Below are positions 33,250 through 46,650 of a DNA stretch of 64,000 nucleotides, one piece after another. Under the pieces are notes generated by a model. It was given only the letters and a program-made list of their open reading frames with translations, did no database searches and had not been told where the DNA came from. Made by a program: the position numbers and the translations under genes. Each line of letters opens with the position of its first letter. Position 1 is the first letter of the stretch. The stretch is from contig OZ025263.1 in the NCBI GenBank assembly GCA_964019135.1, forward strand, positions 22,629,639-22,693,638, read 5' to 3'. The DNA is from Arenicola marina. Taxonomy: Eukaryota; Annelida; Polychaeta; Arenicolidae.

Positions 33250-35550
33250 GTCTGTGGGACATCATTACCTGTCTGTGGGACATCATTACCCGTCTGTCGG
33301 ACATCGTTACCTGTCTGTCGGACATCATTACCTGTCTGTCGGACATCATTACCTGTCTGTCGGACATCATTACCTGTCTGTCGGACATCATTACCTGTCT
33401 GTCGAACATCATTACCTGTCTGTCGGACATCATTACCTGTCTCTGGGACATCATTGCCTGTCTGTCGGACATCATTACCTGTCTGTGGGACATCATTACA
33501 TGTCTGTGGGACATCATTACCTGTCAGTGGGACATCATTACCTGTCTGTCGGACATCATTACATGTCTGTGGGACATCATTACCTGTCTGGCGGACATCA
33601 TTACCTGTCTGTGGAACATCATTACCTGTCTGTCGGACATCATAACCTGTCTGTCGAACATCATTACATGTCTGTCGGACATCATTACCTGTCTGTCGGA
33701 CATCATTACATGTCTATGGGACATCATTACCTGTCTGTCGGACATCATTACATGTCTGTGGGACATCATTACCTGTCTGTCGGACATCATTACCTGTCTG
33801 TTGGGCATCATTACCTGTCTGTTGGGCATCATTACCTGTCTGTGGGACATCATTGCCTGTCCTTGGGACATCATTACCTGTCTCTGGGACATCATCACCC
33901 TCTGTAGGACATCATTACCTGTCTGTGGGACATCATTACCTGTCTGTCGGACATCATTACCTGTCTGTCGGACATCATTACCTGTCTGTCGGACATCATT
34001 ACCCGTCTGTCCTACATCATTACCTGTATGTCTGACATCATTACCTGTCTGTCGGACATCATTACCATTACCTGTCTGTCGGACATCATTACCTGTCTGT
34101 CGGACATCATTACCTGTCTGTCGGACATCCTTACCTGTCTGTCGGATATCATTACCTGTCTGTCGGACATCATTACTCGTATGTCGGATATCATTACCTG
34201 TCTGTCGGACATCATTACCTGTATGTCGGACATCATTACCTGTCTGTCGGACGTTATTACCTGTCCTTGGGACATCATTACCTGCCTCTGGAACATCATA
34301 ACGCTCTGCCGAACATCATTAACTGTTTCTGGGACATCATTACCTGTCTGTCGGATATCATTACCCGTCTGTCGGACATCATGGCCTGTCTGTCGGACAT
34401 CATTACCCGTCTGTCGGACATCATTACCTGTCTGTCGGACATCATGACCTGTCTCTGGGACATCATTACGCGTCTGTCGGACATCATTACCTGTCTGTCG
34501 GACATCATTACCTCTCTGTCGGACATCATTACCTGTCTGTCGGACATCATTACCTGTCTGTCGGACATCATTACCTGTCTGTGGGACGTCATTACCTGTC
34601 TGTCGGACATGATTACATGTCTGTCGGATATCATTACCTATCTGTCGGACATCATTACCTGTCTGTGGGACATCATTACCTGTCTGTGGGACATCATTAC
34701 CTGTCTGTGGGACATCATTACCTGTCTGCCGGACATCATTACCTGTCTGTTGTGCATCATTACCTGTCTGTCGGCCATCATTACCTGTCTGTGGGACATC
34801 ATTACCTGTCTGTCGGACATTATTACCTGTCTGTTGTGCATCATCACCTGTCTGTCGGACATCATTACCTGTCTGTGGGACATCATTATCTGTCTGACGG
34901 ACATCATTATCTGTCGGTCGGACATCATTACCTGTTTGTCGGACATCATTACCTGTCTGTGGGACATCATTACCTGTCTGTGGGACATCATTACCTGTCT
35001 GTCGGACATCATTACCTGTCTGTCGGACATCATTACCTGTCTGTGGGACATCATTACCTGTCTGTCGGACATCATTACCTGTCTGTTGTGCATCATCAGC
35101 TGTCTGTTGGACATCATTACCTGTCTGTGGGACATCATTATCTGTCTGTCGGACATCATTACCTGTCTGTCGGACATCATTACCTGTCCTTGGGACATCA
35201 TTACCTGTAGGTCGGACATCATTACCTGTCTCTCGGACATCATTACCTGTCTGTCGGACATCATTACCTGTCCTTGGGACATCATTACCTGTGTGTCGGA
35301 CATCATTACCTGTCCTTGGGACATCATTACCTGTCTGTCGGACATCATTACCTGTCTTTGGGACATAATTACCTGTCTGTCGGACATCATTATCTGTCTG
35401 TCGGACATCATTAACTGTTTCTGGGACACCATTGCCTGTCTGTCGGACATCATTACCCGTATGTCGGACATCATGGCCTGTCTGTCGGACATCATTGCCT
35501 GTCTGTCGGACATCATTATCTGTCTGTCGGACATCATTACCTGTCTGTCG
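33250..35550 (+). repeat. Higher-order block of about 2.3 kb, repeated 2545 bp downstream
   Basis: A run of more than 100 units from about 33250 to 35550 is repeated at about 35795 to 38100 with the same rare variants in the same order (for example CTGACGGAC, TGTTGTGCATCATC, TGTAGGTCGG, GACGTCATTACC). Differences are single bases. Part of it occurs a third time around 40390-41100 (3552 bp after the second copy). Confidence 0.88.
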
Positions 35551-35794
35551 GACATCATTACCTGTCTGTGGGACATCATTACATGTCTGTGGGACATCAT
35601 TACCTGTCAGTGGGACATCATTACCTGTCTGTCGGACATCATTACATGTCTGTGGGACATCATTACCTGTCTGGCGGACATCATTACCTGTCTGTGGAAC
35701 ATCATTACCTGTCTGTCGGACATCATAACCTGTCTGTCGAACATCATTACATGTCTGTCGGACATCATTACCTGTCTGTCGGACATCATTACAT

Positions 35795-38100
35795 GTCTGT
35801 GGGACATCATTACCTGTCTGTGGGACATCATTACCCGTCTGTCGGACATCGTTACCTGTCTGTCGGACATCATTACCTGTCTGTCGGACATCATTACCTG
35901 TCTGTCGGACATCATTACCTGTCTGTCGGACATCATTACCTGTCTGTCGAACATCATTACCTGTCTGTCGGACATCATTACCTGTCTCTGGGACATCATT
36001 GCCTGTCTGTCGGACATCATTACCTGTCTGTGGGACATCATTACATGTCAGTGGGACATCATTACCTGTCAGTGGGACATCATTACCTGTCTGTCGGACA
36101 TCATTACATGTCTGTGGGACATCATTACCTGTCTGGCGGACATCATTACCTGTCTGTGGAACATCATTACCTGTCTGTCGGACATCATAACCTGTCTGTC
36201 GAACATCATTACATGTCTGTCGGACATCATTACCTGTCTGTCGGACATCATTACATGTCTATGGGACATCATTACCTGTCTGTCGGACATCATTACATGT
36301 CTGTGGGACATCATTACCTGTCTGTCGGACATCATTACCTGTCTGTTGGGCATCATTACCTGTCTGTTGGGCATCATTACCTGTCTGTGGGACATCATTG
36401 CCTGTCCTTGGGACATCATTACCTGTCTCTGGGACATCATCACCCTCTGTAGGACATCATTACCTGTCTGTGGGACATCATTACCTGTCTGTCGGACATC
36501 ATTACCTGTCTGTCGGACATCATTACCTGTCTGTCGGACATCATTACCCGTCTGTCCTACATCATTACCTGTATGTCTGACATCATTACCTGTCTGTCGG
36601 ACATCATTACCATTACCTGTCTGTCGGACATCATTACCTGTCTGTCGGACATCATTACCTGTCTGTCGGACATCCTTACCTGTCTGTCGGATATCATTAC
36701 CTGTCTGTCGGACATCATTACTCGTATGTCGGATATCATTACCTGTCTCTCGGACATCATTACCTGTATGTCGGACATCATTACCTGTCTGTCGGACGTT
36801 ATTACCTGTCCTTGGGACATCATTACCTGCCTCTGGAACATCATAACGCTCTGTCGAACATCATTAACTGTTTCTGGGACATCATTACCTGTCTGTCGGA
36901 TATCATTACCCGTCTGTCGGACATCATGGCCTGTCTGTCGGACATCATTACCCGTCTGTCGGACATCATTACCTGTCTGTCGGACATCATGACCTGTCTC
37001 TGGGACATCATTACGCGTCTGTCGGACATCATTACCTGTCTGTCGGACATCATTACCTCTCTGTCGGACATCATTACCTGTCTGTCGGACATCATTACCT
37101 GTCTGTCGGACATCATTACCTGTCTGTGGGACGTCATTACCTGTCTGTCGGACATGATTACATGTCTGTCGGATATCATTACCTATCTGTCGGACATCAT
37201 TACCTGTCTGTGGGACATCATTACCTGTCTGTGGGACATCATTACCTGTCTGTGGGACATCATTACCTGTCTGCCGGACATCATTACCTGTCTGTTGTGC
37301 ATCATTACCTGTCTGTCGGCCATCATTACCTGTCTGTGGGACATCATTACCTGTCTGTCGGACATTATTACCTGTCTGTTGTGCATCATCACCTGTCTGT
37401 CGGACATCATTACCTGTCTGTGGGACATCATTATCTGTCTGACGGACATCATTATCTGTCGGTCGGACATCATTACCTGTCTGTCGGACATCATTACCTG
37501 TCTGTGGGACATCATTACCTGTCTGTGGGACATCATTACCTGTCTGTCGGACATCATTACCTGTCTGTCGGACATCATTACCTGTCTGTGGGACATCATT
37601 ACCTGTCTGTCGGACATGATTACCTGTCTGTTGTGCATCATCAGCTGTCTGTTGGACATCATTACCTGTCTGTGGGACATCATTATCTGTCTGTCGGACA
37701 TCATTACCTGTCTGTCGGACATCATTACCTGTCCTTGGGACATCATTACCTGTAGGTCGGACATCATTACCTGTCTCTCGGACATCATTACCTGTCTGTC
37801 GGACATCATTACCTGTCCTTGGGACATCATTACCTGTGTGTCGGACATCATTACCTGTCCTTGGGACATCATTACCTGTCTGTCGGACATCATTACCTGT
37901 CTTTGGGACATAATTACCTGTCTGTCGGACATCATTATCTGTCTGTCGGACATCATTAACTGTTTCTGGGACACCATTGCCTGTCTGTCGGACATCATTA
38001 CCCGTATGTCGGACATCATGGCCTGTCTGTCGGACATCATTGCCTGTCTGTCGGACATCATTATCTGTCTGTCGGACATCATTACCTGTCTGTCGGACAT
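35795..38100 (+). repeat. Second copy of the 2545-bp-offset block
   Basis: This aligns to 33250-35550 at constant offset. The near-identity over more than 2 kb of a variant-rich array argues for recent segmental duplication inside the array rather than slow unit-by-unit change. Confidence 0.88.
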
Positions 38101-41100
38101 CATTACCCGTATGTCGGACATCAGTACCTGTCTGTGGGACATCATTACCTGTCTGTGGGACATCATTACACGTCTGTCGGACATCGTTACCTATCTGTCA
38201 GACATCATTACCTGTCTGTGGGACATCATTACCTGTCTGTGGGACATCATTACCCGTCTGTCGGACATCGTTACCTGTCTGTCGGACATCATTACCTGTC
38301 TGTCGAACATCATTACCTGTCTGTCGGACACCATTACCTGTCTGTCGAACATCATTACCTGTCTGTCAGACATCATTACCCGTCTGTCGGACATCATTAC
38401 CTGTCTGTCGGACATCATTACCTGTCTGTGGGACATCATTACCCGTCTGTCGGACATCGTTACCTGTCTGTCAGACATCATTACCTGTCTGTCAGACATC
38501 ATTACCCGTCTGTCGGACATCATTACCTGTCTGTCGGACATCATTACCTGTCTGTGGGACATCATTACCCGCCTGTCGGACATCGTTACCTGTCTGTCGG
38601 ACATCATTACTTGTCTGTCAGACATCATTACCTGTCTGTCGGACATCATTACCCGTCTGTCGGACATCATTACCTGTCTGTCGGACATCATTACCTGTCT
38701 GTCGAACATCATTACCTGTCTGTCGGACATCATTACCTGTCTCTGGGACATCATTACCTGTCTGTCGGACATCATTACCTGTCTGTGGGACATCATTACA
38801 TGTCTGTGGGACATCATTACCTGTCAGTGGGACATCATTACCTGTCTGTCGGATATCATTACATGTCTGTGGGACATCATTACCTGTCTGGCGGACATCA
38901 TTACCTGTCTGTGGAACATCATTACCTGTCTGTCGGACATCATTACCTGTCTGTCGGACATCATTACCTGTCTGTCGGACATCATTACCTGTCTGTCGAA
39001 CATCATTACCTGTCTGCCGGACATCATTACCTGTCTCTGGGACATCATTACCTGTCTGTCGGACATCATTACCTGTCTGTGGGACATCATTACATGTCTG
39101 TGGGACATCATTACCTGTCAGTGGGACATCATTACCTGTCTGTCGGACATCATTACATGTCTGTGGGACATCATTACCTGTCTGGCGGACATCATTACCT
39201 GTCTGTGGAACATCATTACCTGTCTGTCGGACAACATTACCTGTCTGTGGAACATCATTACCTGTCTGTCGGACATCGTTACCTGTCTGTCGAACATCAT
39301 TACATGTCTGTCGGACATCATTACCTGTCTGTCGGACATCATTACATGTCTATGGGACATCATTACCTGTCTGTCGGACATCATTACATGTCTGTGGGAC
39401 ATCATTACCTGTCTGTCGGACATCATTACCTGTCTGTTGGGCATCATTACCTGTCTGTTGGGCATCATTACCTGTCTGTGGGACATCATTACCTGTCCTT
39501 GGGACATCATTACCTGTCTCTGGGACATCATAACCCTCTGTAGGACATCATTACCTGTCTGTGGGACATCATTACCTGTCTGTCGGACATCATTACCTGT
39601 CTGTCGGACATCATTACCTGTCTGTGGGACATCATTACCCGTCTGTCCTACATCATTACCTGTATGTCGGACATCATTACCTGTCTGCCGGACATCATTA
39701 CCTGTCTGTCGAACATCATTACATGTCTGTCGGACATCATTACCTGTCTGTCGGACATCATTACATGTCTATGGGTCATCATTACCTGTCTGTCGGACAT
39801 CATTACATGTCTGTGGGACATCATTACCTGTCTGTCGGACATCATTACCTGTCTGTTGGGCATCATTACCTGTTTGTTGGGCATCATTACCTGTCTGTGG
39901 GACATCATTACCTGTCCTTGGGACATCATTACCTGCCTCTGGGACATCATAACCCTCTGTAGGACATCATTACCTGTCTGTGGGACATCATTACCTGTCT
40001 GTCGGACATCATTACCTGTCTGTCGGACATCATTACCTGTCTGTGGGACATCATTACCCGTCTGTCCTACATCATTACCTGTATGTCTGACATCATTACC
40101 TGTCTGTCGGACATCATTACCATTACCTGTCTGTCGGACATCATTACCTGTCTGTCGGACATCATTACCTGTGTGTCGGACATCATTACTCGTATGTCGG
40201 ACATCATTGCTTGTCTGTCGGACATCCTTACCTGTCTGTCGGACATCATTACCTGTCTGTCGGACATCATTACTCGTATGTCGGATATCATTACCTGTCT
40301 GTCGGACATCATTACCTGTCTGTCGGACATCATTACCTGTCTGTCGGACATCATTACCTGTCCTTGGGACATCATTACCTGCCTCTGGAACATCATAACC
40401 CTCTGTCGAACATCATTAACTGTTTCTGGGACATCATTACCTGTCTGTCGGATATCATTACCCGTCTGCCGGACATCATGGCCTGTCTGTCGGACATCAT
40501 TACCCGTCTGTCGGACATCATTACCTGTCTGTCGGACATCATGACCTGTCTCTGGGACATCATTACGCGTCTGTCGGACATCATTACCTGTCTGTCGGAC
40601 ATCATTACCTCTCTGTCGGACATCATTACCTGTCTGTCGGACATCATTACCTGTCTGTCGGACATCATTACCTGTCTGTGGGACGTCATTACCTGTCTGT
40701 CGGACATGATTACATGTCTGTCGGATATCATTACCTATCTGTCGGACATCATTACCTGTCTGTGGGACATCATTACCTGTCTGTCGGACATCATTACCTG
40801 TCTGTGGGACATCATTACCTATCTGTCGGCCATCATTACCTGTCTGTGGGACATCATTACCTGTCTGTCGGACATTATTACCTGTCTGTCGGACATCATT
40901 ACCTGTCTGTCGGACATCATTACCTGTCTGTTGTGCATCATCACCTGTCTGTCGGACATCATTACCTGTCTGTGGGACATCATTATCTGTCTGTCGGACA
41001 TCATTATCTGTCGGTCGGACATCATTACCTGTCTGTCGGACATCATTACCTGTCTGTGGGACATCATTACCTGTCTGTGGGACATCATTACCTGTCTGTC

Positions 41101-43739
41101 GGACATCATTACCTGTCTGTCGGACATCATTACCTGTCTGTGGGACATCATTACCTGTCTGTCGGACATCATTACCTGTCTGTGGGACATCATTATTAAC
41201 TGTCTGTCGGACATCATTACCTGTCTGTCGGACACCATTACCTGTCTGCCGGACATCATTACCTGTTTGTCGGACATCATTACCTATCTGTCGGACATCA
41301 TTACCTGTCTGTCGGACATCATTACCTGTCTGTCGGATATCATTACCTATCTGTCGGACATCATTACCTGTCTGTGGGACATCATTACATGTCTGTCGGA
41401 CATCATTACCTGTCTGTTGGACATCATTACCTGTCCTTGGGACATCATTACCTGTCTGTCGGACATGATTACCCGTCTGTCGGACATGATTACCTGTCTG
41501 TTGTGCATCATCACCTGTCTGTTGGACATCATTACCTGTCTGTGGGACATCATTACCTGTATGTCGGACATCATTACCTGTCTGTCGGACATCATTACCT
41601 GTCTGTCGGACATCATTACCTGTCCTTGGGACATCATTACCTGTGTGTCGGACATCATTACCTGTCTGTCGGACATCATTACCTGTCTGTCGGACATCAT
41701 TACCTGTCTGTGGGACATCATTACCTATCTGTCGGCCATCATTACCTGTCTGTGGGACATCATTACCTGTCTGTCGGACATTATTACCTGTCTGTCGGAC
41801 ATCATTACCTGTCTGTCGGACATCATTACCTGTCTGTTGTGCATCATCACCTGTCTGTCGGACATCATTAGCTGTCTGTCGGACATTATTACCTGTCTGT
41901 CGGACATCATTACCTGTCCTTGGGACATCATTACCTGTCTGTCGGACATCATTACCTGTCTGTGGGACATAATTACCTGTCTGTCGGACATCATTACCTG
42001 TCCGTCGGACATCATTACCTGTCCTTGGGACATCATTACCTGTCTGTCGGACATCATTACCTGTCTGTGGGACATCATTACCTGTCTGTCGGACATCATT
42101 ACCTGTCTGTCGGACATCATTACCTGTCTGAAGGACATCATTACCTGTCTGTGGGACATCGTTACCTGTCTGTCGTACATCATTACCTGTCTGTCGGACA
42201 TCATTACCTGTCTGTCGGACATGATTACATGTCTGTCGGATATCATTACCTATCTGTCGGACATCATTACCTGTCTGTGGGACATAATTATCTGTCTGTC
42301 GGACATCATTATCTGTCTGTTGGACATCATTACCTGTCCTTGGGACATCATTACCTGTCTGTCGGACATGATTATCTGTCTGTCGGACATGATTACCTGT
42401 CTGTTGTGCATCATCAGCTGTCTGTTGGACATCATTACCTGTCTGTGGGACATCATTATCTGTCTGTCGGACATCATTACCTGTCTGTCGGACATCATTA
42501 CCTGTCCTTGTGACATCAATACCTGTATGTCGGACATCATTACCTGTCTGTCGGACATCATTACCTGTCTGTCGGACATCATTACCTGTCCTTGGGACAT
42601 CATTACCTGTGTGTCGGACATCATTACCTGTCCTTGGGACATCATTACCTGTCTGTCGGACATCATTACCTGTCTTTGGGACATAATTACCTGTCTGTCG
42701 GACATCATTACCTGTCCGTCGGACATCATTACCTGTCCTTGGGACATCATTACCTGTCTGTCGGACATCATTACCTGTCCGTGGGACATCATTACCTGTC
42801 TGTCGGCCATCATTATCTGTCTGTCGGACATCATTACCTGTCTGAAGGACATCATTACCTGTCTGTGGGACATCATTACCTGTCTGTCGTACATCATTAC
42901 CTGTCTGTCGGACATCATTACCTGTCTGTCGGACATCATTACATGTCTGTCGGACATCATTACCTGTCTGTCGGACATGATTACGTGTCTGTCGGATATC
43001 ATTACCTATCTGTCGGACATCATTACCTGTCTGTGGGACATCATTACCTGTCTGTCGGTCATCATTATCTGTCTGTTGGACATCATTACCTGTCCTTGAG
43101 ACATCATTACCTGTCTGTCGGACATGATTACCTGTCTGTCGGACATGATTACCTGTCTGTTGTGCATCATCAGCTGTCTGTTGGACATCATTACCTGTCT
43201 GTGGGACATCATTATCTGTCTGTCGGACATCATTACCTGTCTGTCGGACATCATTACCTGTCTGTCGGACATCGTTACCTGTCCTTGGGACATCATTACC
43301 TATATATCGGACATCATTACCTGCCTGTGGGACATCATTACCTGTCTGTCGGACATCATTACCTGTCTGTCGGACATCATTACCTGTCCTTGGGACATCA
43401 TTACCTGTCTGTCGGACATCATTACCTGTCTGTGGGGCATCATTACCTGTCTGTCGGACATCATTACCTGTCTGTCGGACATCATTACCTGCCCTTGGGA
43501 CATCATTACCTGTCTGTCGGACATCATTACCTGTCCGTGGGACATCATTACCTGTCTGTCGGCCATCATTACCTGTCTATCGGACATCATTACCTGTCTG
43601 TGGGACATCATTACCTGTCCTTGGGACATCATTACCTGTATGTCGGACATCATTGCCTGTCTGTGGGACATCATTACCCGTCTGTCGGACATCATTACCT
43701 GTCTGTCGGACATCATTACCTGTCGGACCATACTACCGT

Positions 43740-44070
43740 ATCCGACGGCTTCTCCCATGGACCTAGGGACACGTGCTTGGTCAGCGGCATGTCTACCAAT
43801 ACACAACGATTGACTCTGGCTTGTCCAACGAGAATGTCTTCATATGCAGCATATGTGTCTTGTGTTATAATGATTGAACATTATTAGCCTGTAAGGTCGT
43901 CACAGAATGGTTGATAGCAAATATTCGGCGGAATGTTTATGTCGCATAGTAGCCTAGCGAGATCCTATATTTATCATATATTTGGACCATTCAGCAAGAT
44001 GAGAGGCTATCACCTGGCTACGGTCTTTGAAATGCTGCACAGAGACCCATTTCCTAGGGCAAATATTGAT
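43740..44070. other. No gene seen
   Basis: Unique sequence between the megasatellite and a SINE. No recognisable feature. Confidence 0.45.
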
Positions 44071-44074
44071 TTGC

Positions 44075-44306
44075 TGATCGATATATGTAGGAGGCTTTCA
44101 GCTGACTGTGTGGGTCATATCGCGACAGTGGGAAGTGTAGAGAGTCGAGAAGAGCCATATGCCGGGGAGTGACCCCCCTACTCTTTGAAATGGAATGAAA
44201 GACTTTATCCTGCACCAACATAGACATTTGCACATGGGAGCCTCGAACCTCGTACCGTTTGGGCTGCCCTAGAGTATTGCCGAACGCGCTATCAACTAGG
44301 CTAAGG
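44075..44306 (-). mobile_element. SINE family 1 copy, split at its head by a LINE
   Basis: Read on the minus strand, an A-box-like TAGCCTAGTTGATAGCGCG lies near 44303-44285 and a B box GGTTCGAGGCTCC near 44250. These are followed by the family 3' region (GTAGGGGGGTCACTCCCCGG near 44185, GCGATATGACCC near 44120). The first bases of the head continue beyond the LINE at 46388-46405 (AACTAGGCTAAGG then GGTGG), so the LINE landed inside this SINE. Confidence 0.75.
44294..44306. repeat. Target-site duplication of LINE (left)
   Basis: AACTAGGCTAAGG, 13 bp, is identical to 46388-46400. It belongs to the SINE head, which identifies the SINE as the older element. Confidence 0.85.
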
Positions 44307-46387
44307 CTAGGCTAATATGTTGTTGTACGAGGACTCGAACAGCTGCGTCATAAACAATGGTATATTTTCTGAATTCTTTAGGCTGGAAAGAGGTTGCAGA
44401 CAGGGTGACCCCCTGTCCCCATACTTGTTTATTCTTGGGGTGGAACCTCTAGCCATGGCCATCAAAAACTGCCCTGACGTGAAAGGTATCCAAATTCGAG
44501 AGAAAGTATATAAGTTAGGGCAATATGCCGATGACGCTTTCTTATTGTTGGACGGCAGTGAATCATCTCTACGTGCTGCACTAGGGATCCTTGACTCGTT
44601 TTATAAATGTTCGGGTTTGAAAATGAATGTGGACAAAACGAAAGCCGTGTGGTTGGGAAGAAAGCCAAAAGACAGAGATAAAATATGTCCTGATCTATGT
44701 CTTGGCTGGGTTACGGAGTTTACACTGCTGGGAATAAAATTCGATACTGACCTACATAAAATGCTGCAAATAAATCTTAGTAGCAAGATTTCAGAAATTC
44801 AAAATCTCTTCCGCGCCTACGAGAAGAGAAGTCTCTCATTGAGGGGTCGGGTTACTGTTGCTAAGACCCTGGCTTTGCCTAAACTGGTCCACGTGCTGTC
44901 AGTCCTCCCCTCCCCTAGAAAGCTTATATTAGTCAGCTAGAGGGTATGATTCGGTCTTTTATATGGCGTAAGAAAAAGTCTAAAATCTCGCTCACCCGTT
45001 TGGCACAGGAGGCTGAAGATGGAGGTGTTAATCTGACTCATATTCCGTCATTCATCCAATCACTAAAACTTACATGGGTGCGTCGGTTAATAACCACAGA
45101 CGGCGCTTGGCAAGATTTCTTCACGGACGTGGTGTGTACGAACAAATCGCTGTTTTGGGAAATGGACACTAAATCCTTGAAAGATTGCAAAAATAACTAA
45201 CCCTTTCTGGGCTGATGTAGTAAAAGCATGGATCCATTTTCGAAATATCTTACCTCCGAAAACACCGTTTGAGATGCCTCTCTGGAACACCCACTTCATG
45301 AAAAATCCCAACCTCGTTACCCGACAGCAGGAATTTATAAATAAGGGAGTTGTATATTATAACGATGTACTAAATGATGACGGGTCACCTTTAGGATGGC
45401 AAAGTTTTACGCATAAGTTTAATATTAAACTAAACTTTGCTGACTTCTATAGTCTTATTCACAGTGTACCCCAAGAATGGAGACGGTATTGTCAGCAAGA
45501 GCATTCCAAACCATCGGATGTAAGCTGTAAATATTTAGATTTTATGCGGATACATAACAAAATTTGTAATAAGGCGTATAAGGTGATAGTAAAAGAATTA
45601 CAAGTGTCGAAAACAAACGAAGTAAAATGGGCAGAAAACTTGAATCTTAATTTAGAAGAAACCCCATGGAAAACCCTGTACTGCCTACCATTGAAGTGTA
45701 CGGTTAACGAGAAATTGCGAAGCTTTCAATATCAATTTTTATGCAGAACTATAATTACCAATAAATTTTTGTTTCTATGTAAACTGGTAGACACTGAGAA
45801 ATGTTGTTTTTGTCATAAGGTTAATGAAACTATAGAACATCTGTTCTGGGAATGTGATGTTGCACAGCGACTTTGGACCAGCTTATCTACAGCGCTAGAC
45901 GGTAGAAGTGTGCATGTAATAAGTGATAATTTGAATTTTAAATCAGCTATGCTAGGGTTAGAAAACGGACAAAACAAGATACTGGTCAATCAGATATTTA
46001 TTATTGTTAAGAATTACATCTATACTTGTAAATGGAAAAACTCCATTCAAATGTGATACATTTGTTAAAACTTATCAAATACTACCACTTGCTAGAAGAA
46101 ACAGTTGTACAAGATAAGTCAGAAAGATGTAAGCAATGTTTGATTGATAAGTGGAATCCCATCATAGACAAATTGCAATCGACTTGAATATTATGGATTA
46201 GTGCTATGGTTATTACATTAAGACACAGTTTCTGTTTGATTTCGCCTTGTTTTTTGTTTTTCTGTGTTCTTTTTCATGCATACAAGTACTTCTACCTCAC
46301 TGTGTTAATGTAATGTCGACAGAATATGAATTATGTACCGTGCCTTGCCTGTTTCGGAAATAAAAAGAAATAAAAAATAAAAAAATA
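44307..46387 (+). mobile_element. 5'-truncated LINE, L1/Tx1-like
   Basis: The insertion is bracketed by a 13-bp target duplication, carries the second half of a reverse transcriptase gene and its C-terminal zinc tail, then about 200 bases of 3' untranslated sequence and an A-rich end (AAATAAAAAGAAATAAAAAA type). Loss of the 5' part is the usual result of incomplete target-primed reverse transcription. The first codons lie within the palm domain. Confidence 0.85.
44317..46186 (+). pseudogene. LINE reverse transcriptase, C-terminal half, frameshifted
   Basis: Non-LTR reverse transcriptase fragment. Visible in order: the motif-B block RGCRQGDPLSPYLF (about 44390-44430); the catalytic YADD (44524-44535); the motif-D block SGLKMNVDKTK (about 44610-44643); LLGIKF (44730 area); then the post-palm thumb with SLSLRGRVTVAKTL. 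The zinc tail has spacing CCFCHKVNETIEHLFWEC (45802-45855). The frame is broken three times: near 44920 (resuming with ISQLEGMIRSFIW), near 45190 (resuming with PFWADVVKAW) and near 46040 (resuming to a stop at about 46186). With no motif A or endonuclease it cannot move by itself. The QGDPLSPYLF and post-RT zinc pattern is typical of L1/Tx1-type elements. The exact clade is an inference. Confidence 0.88.
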
Positions 46388-46400
46388 AACTAGGCTAAGG
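46388..46400. repeat. Target-site duplication of LINE (right)
   Basis: An exact 13-bp copy of 44294-44306, immediately after the A-rich tail. Confidence 0.85.
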
Positions 46401-46650
46401 GGTGGTCCCTGGGTACATTTCCAAGTGTGAGCGATATTTGTAGATTTTTTTTGTCCATATTTGTATAAATCTTTATTTCACAAATCCAGTTTTATATTCG
46501 GAGATAAATTCATTTAAAAATACACAGGACTACGCTTATTAAGTGATAATTGTCTGAAGAGAGATATAATCAAATCGTACCTAAGAAATAACTGACTCTA
46601 TACGGCGTAGTTTGTCACTAATATCGTTCCACTTTACAAATGTGTACAGA
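46401..46650. other. No gene seen; seed-like word before 89-bp array
   Basis: Unique sequence. CGATATTTGTAGAT at 46432-46445 is identical to a 14-bp part of the 89-bp unit that begins about 200 bp later. Confidence 0.5.

Larger units (their letters stand above)
27400..43735 (+). repeat. 21-bp megasatellite, about 775 units, with higher-order structure
   Basis: The unit is 21 bp, for example CATTACCTGTCTGTCGGACA plus T. The commonest variants are TCTGTCGGAC, TCTGTGGGAC, TCTGTCAGAC, CCTTGGGAC and CTGTTGGGC in one half, and ATTACC/ATTACCC/ATTACAT/ATCGTTACC in the other. Because 21 is a multiple of 3, open frames persist for hundreds of codons in all three plus frames (SDIITCL, VGHHYLS, CRTSLPV) and in one minus frame (MMSDRQV). 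The longest is 1046 codons. They switch frame where a one-base deletion occurs (ATAACCCTCTGTCGG type). Insertions of six bases (ATTACC repeated) keep the frame. Larger blocks are duplicated inside the array. It is not a protein gene by any evidence here. Confidence 0.95.

Noticed and set aside
27400..43735. CRISPR-like array
   Set aside because: Units are contiguous variants of one 21-bp sequence with no unique spacers. The context is eukaryotic.
27408..43887. Open frames of up to 1046 codons in the 21-bp array
   Set aside because: The unit is 21 bp and lacks stops in all three plus frames and in at least one minus frame, so long frames are expected. They overlap one another on both strands and have no unique start or domain.
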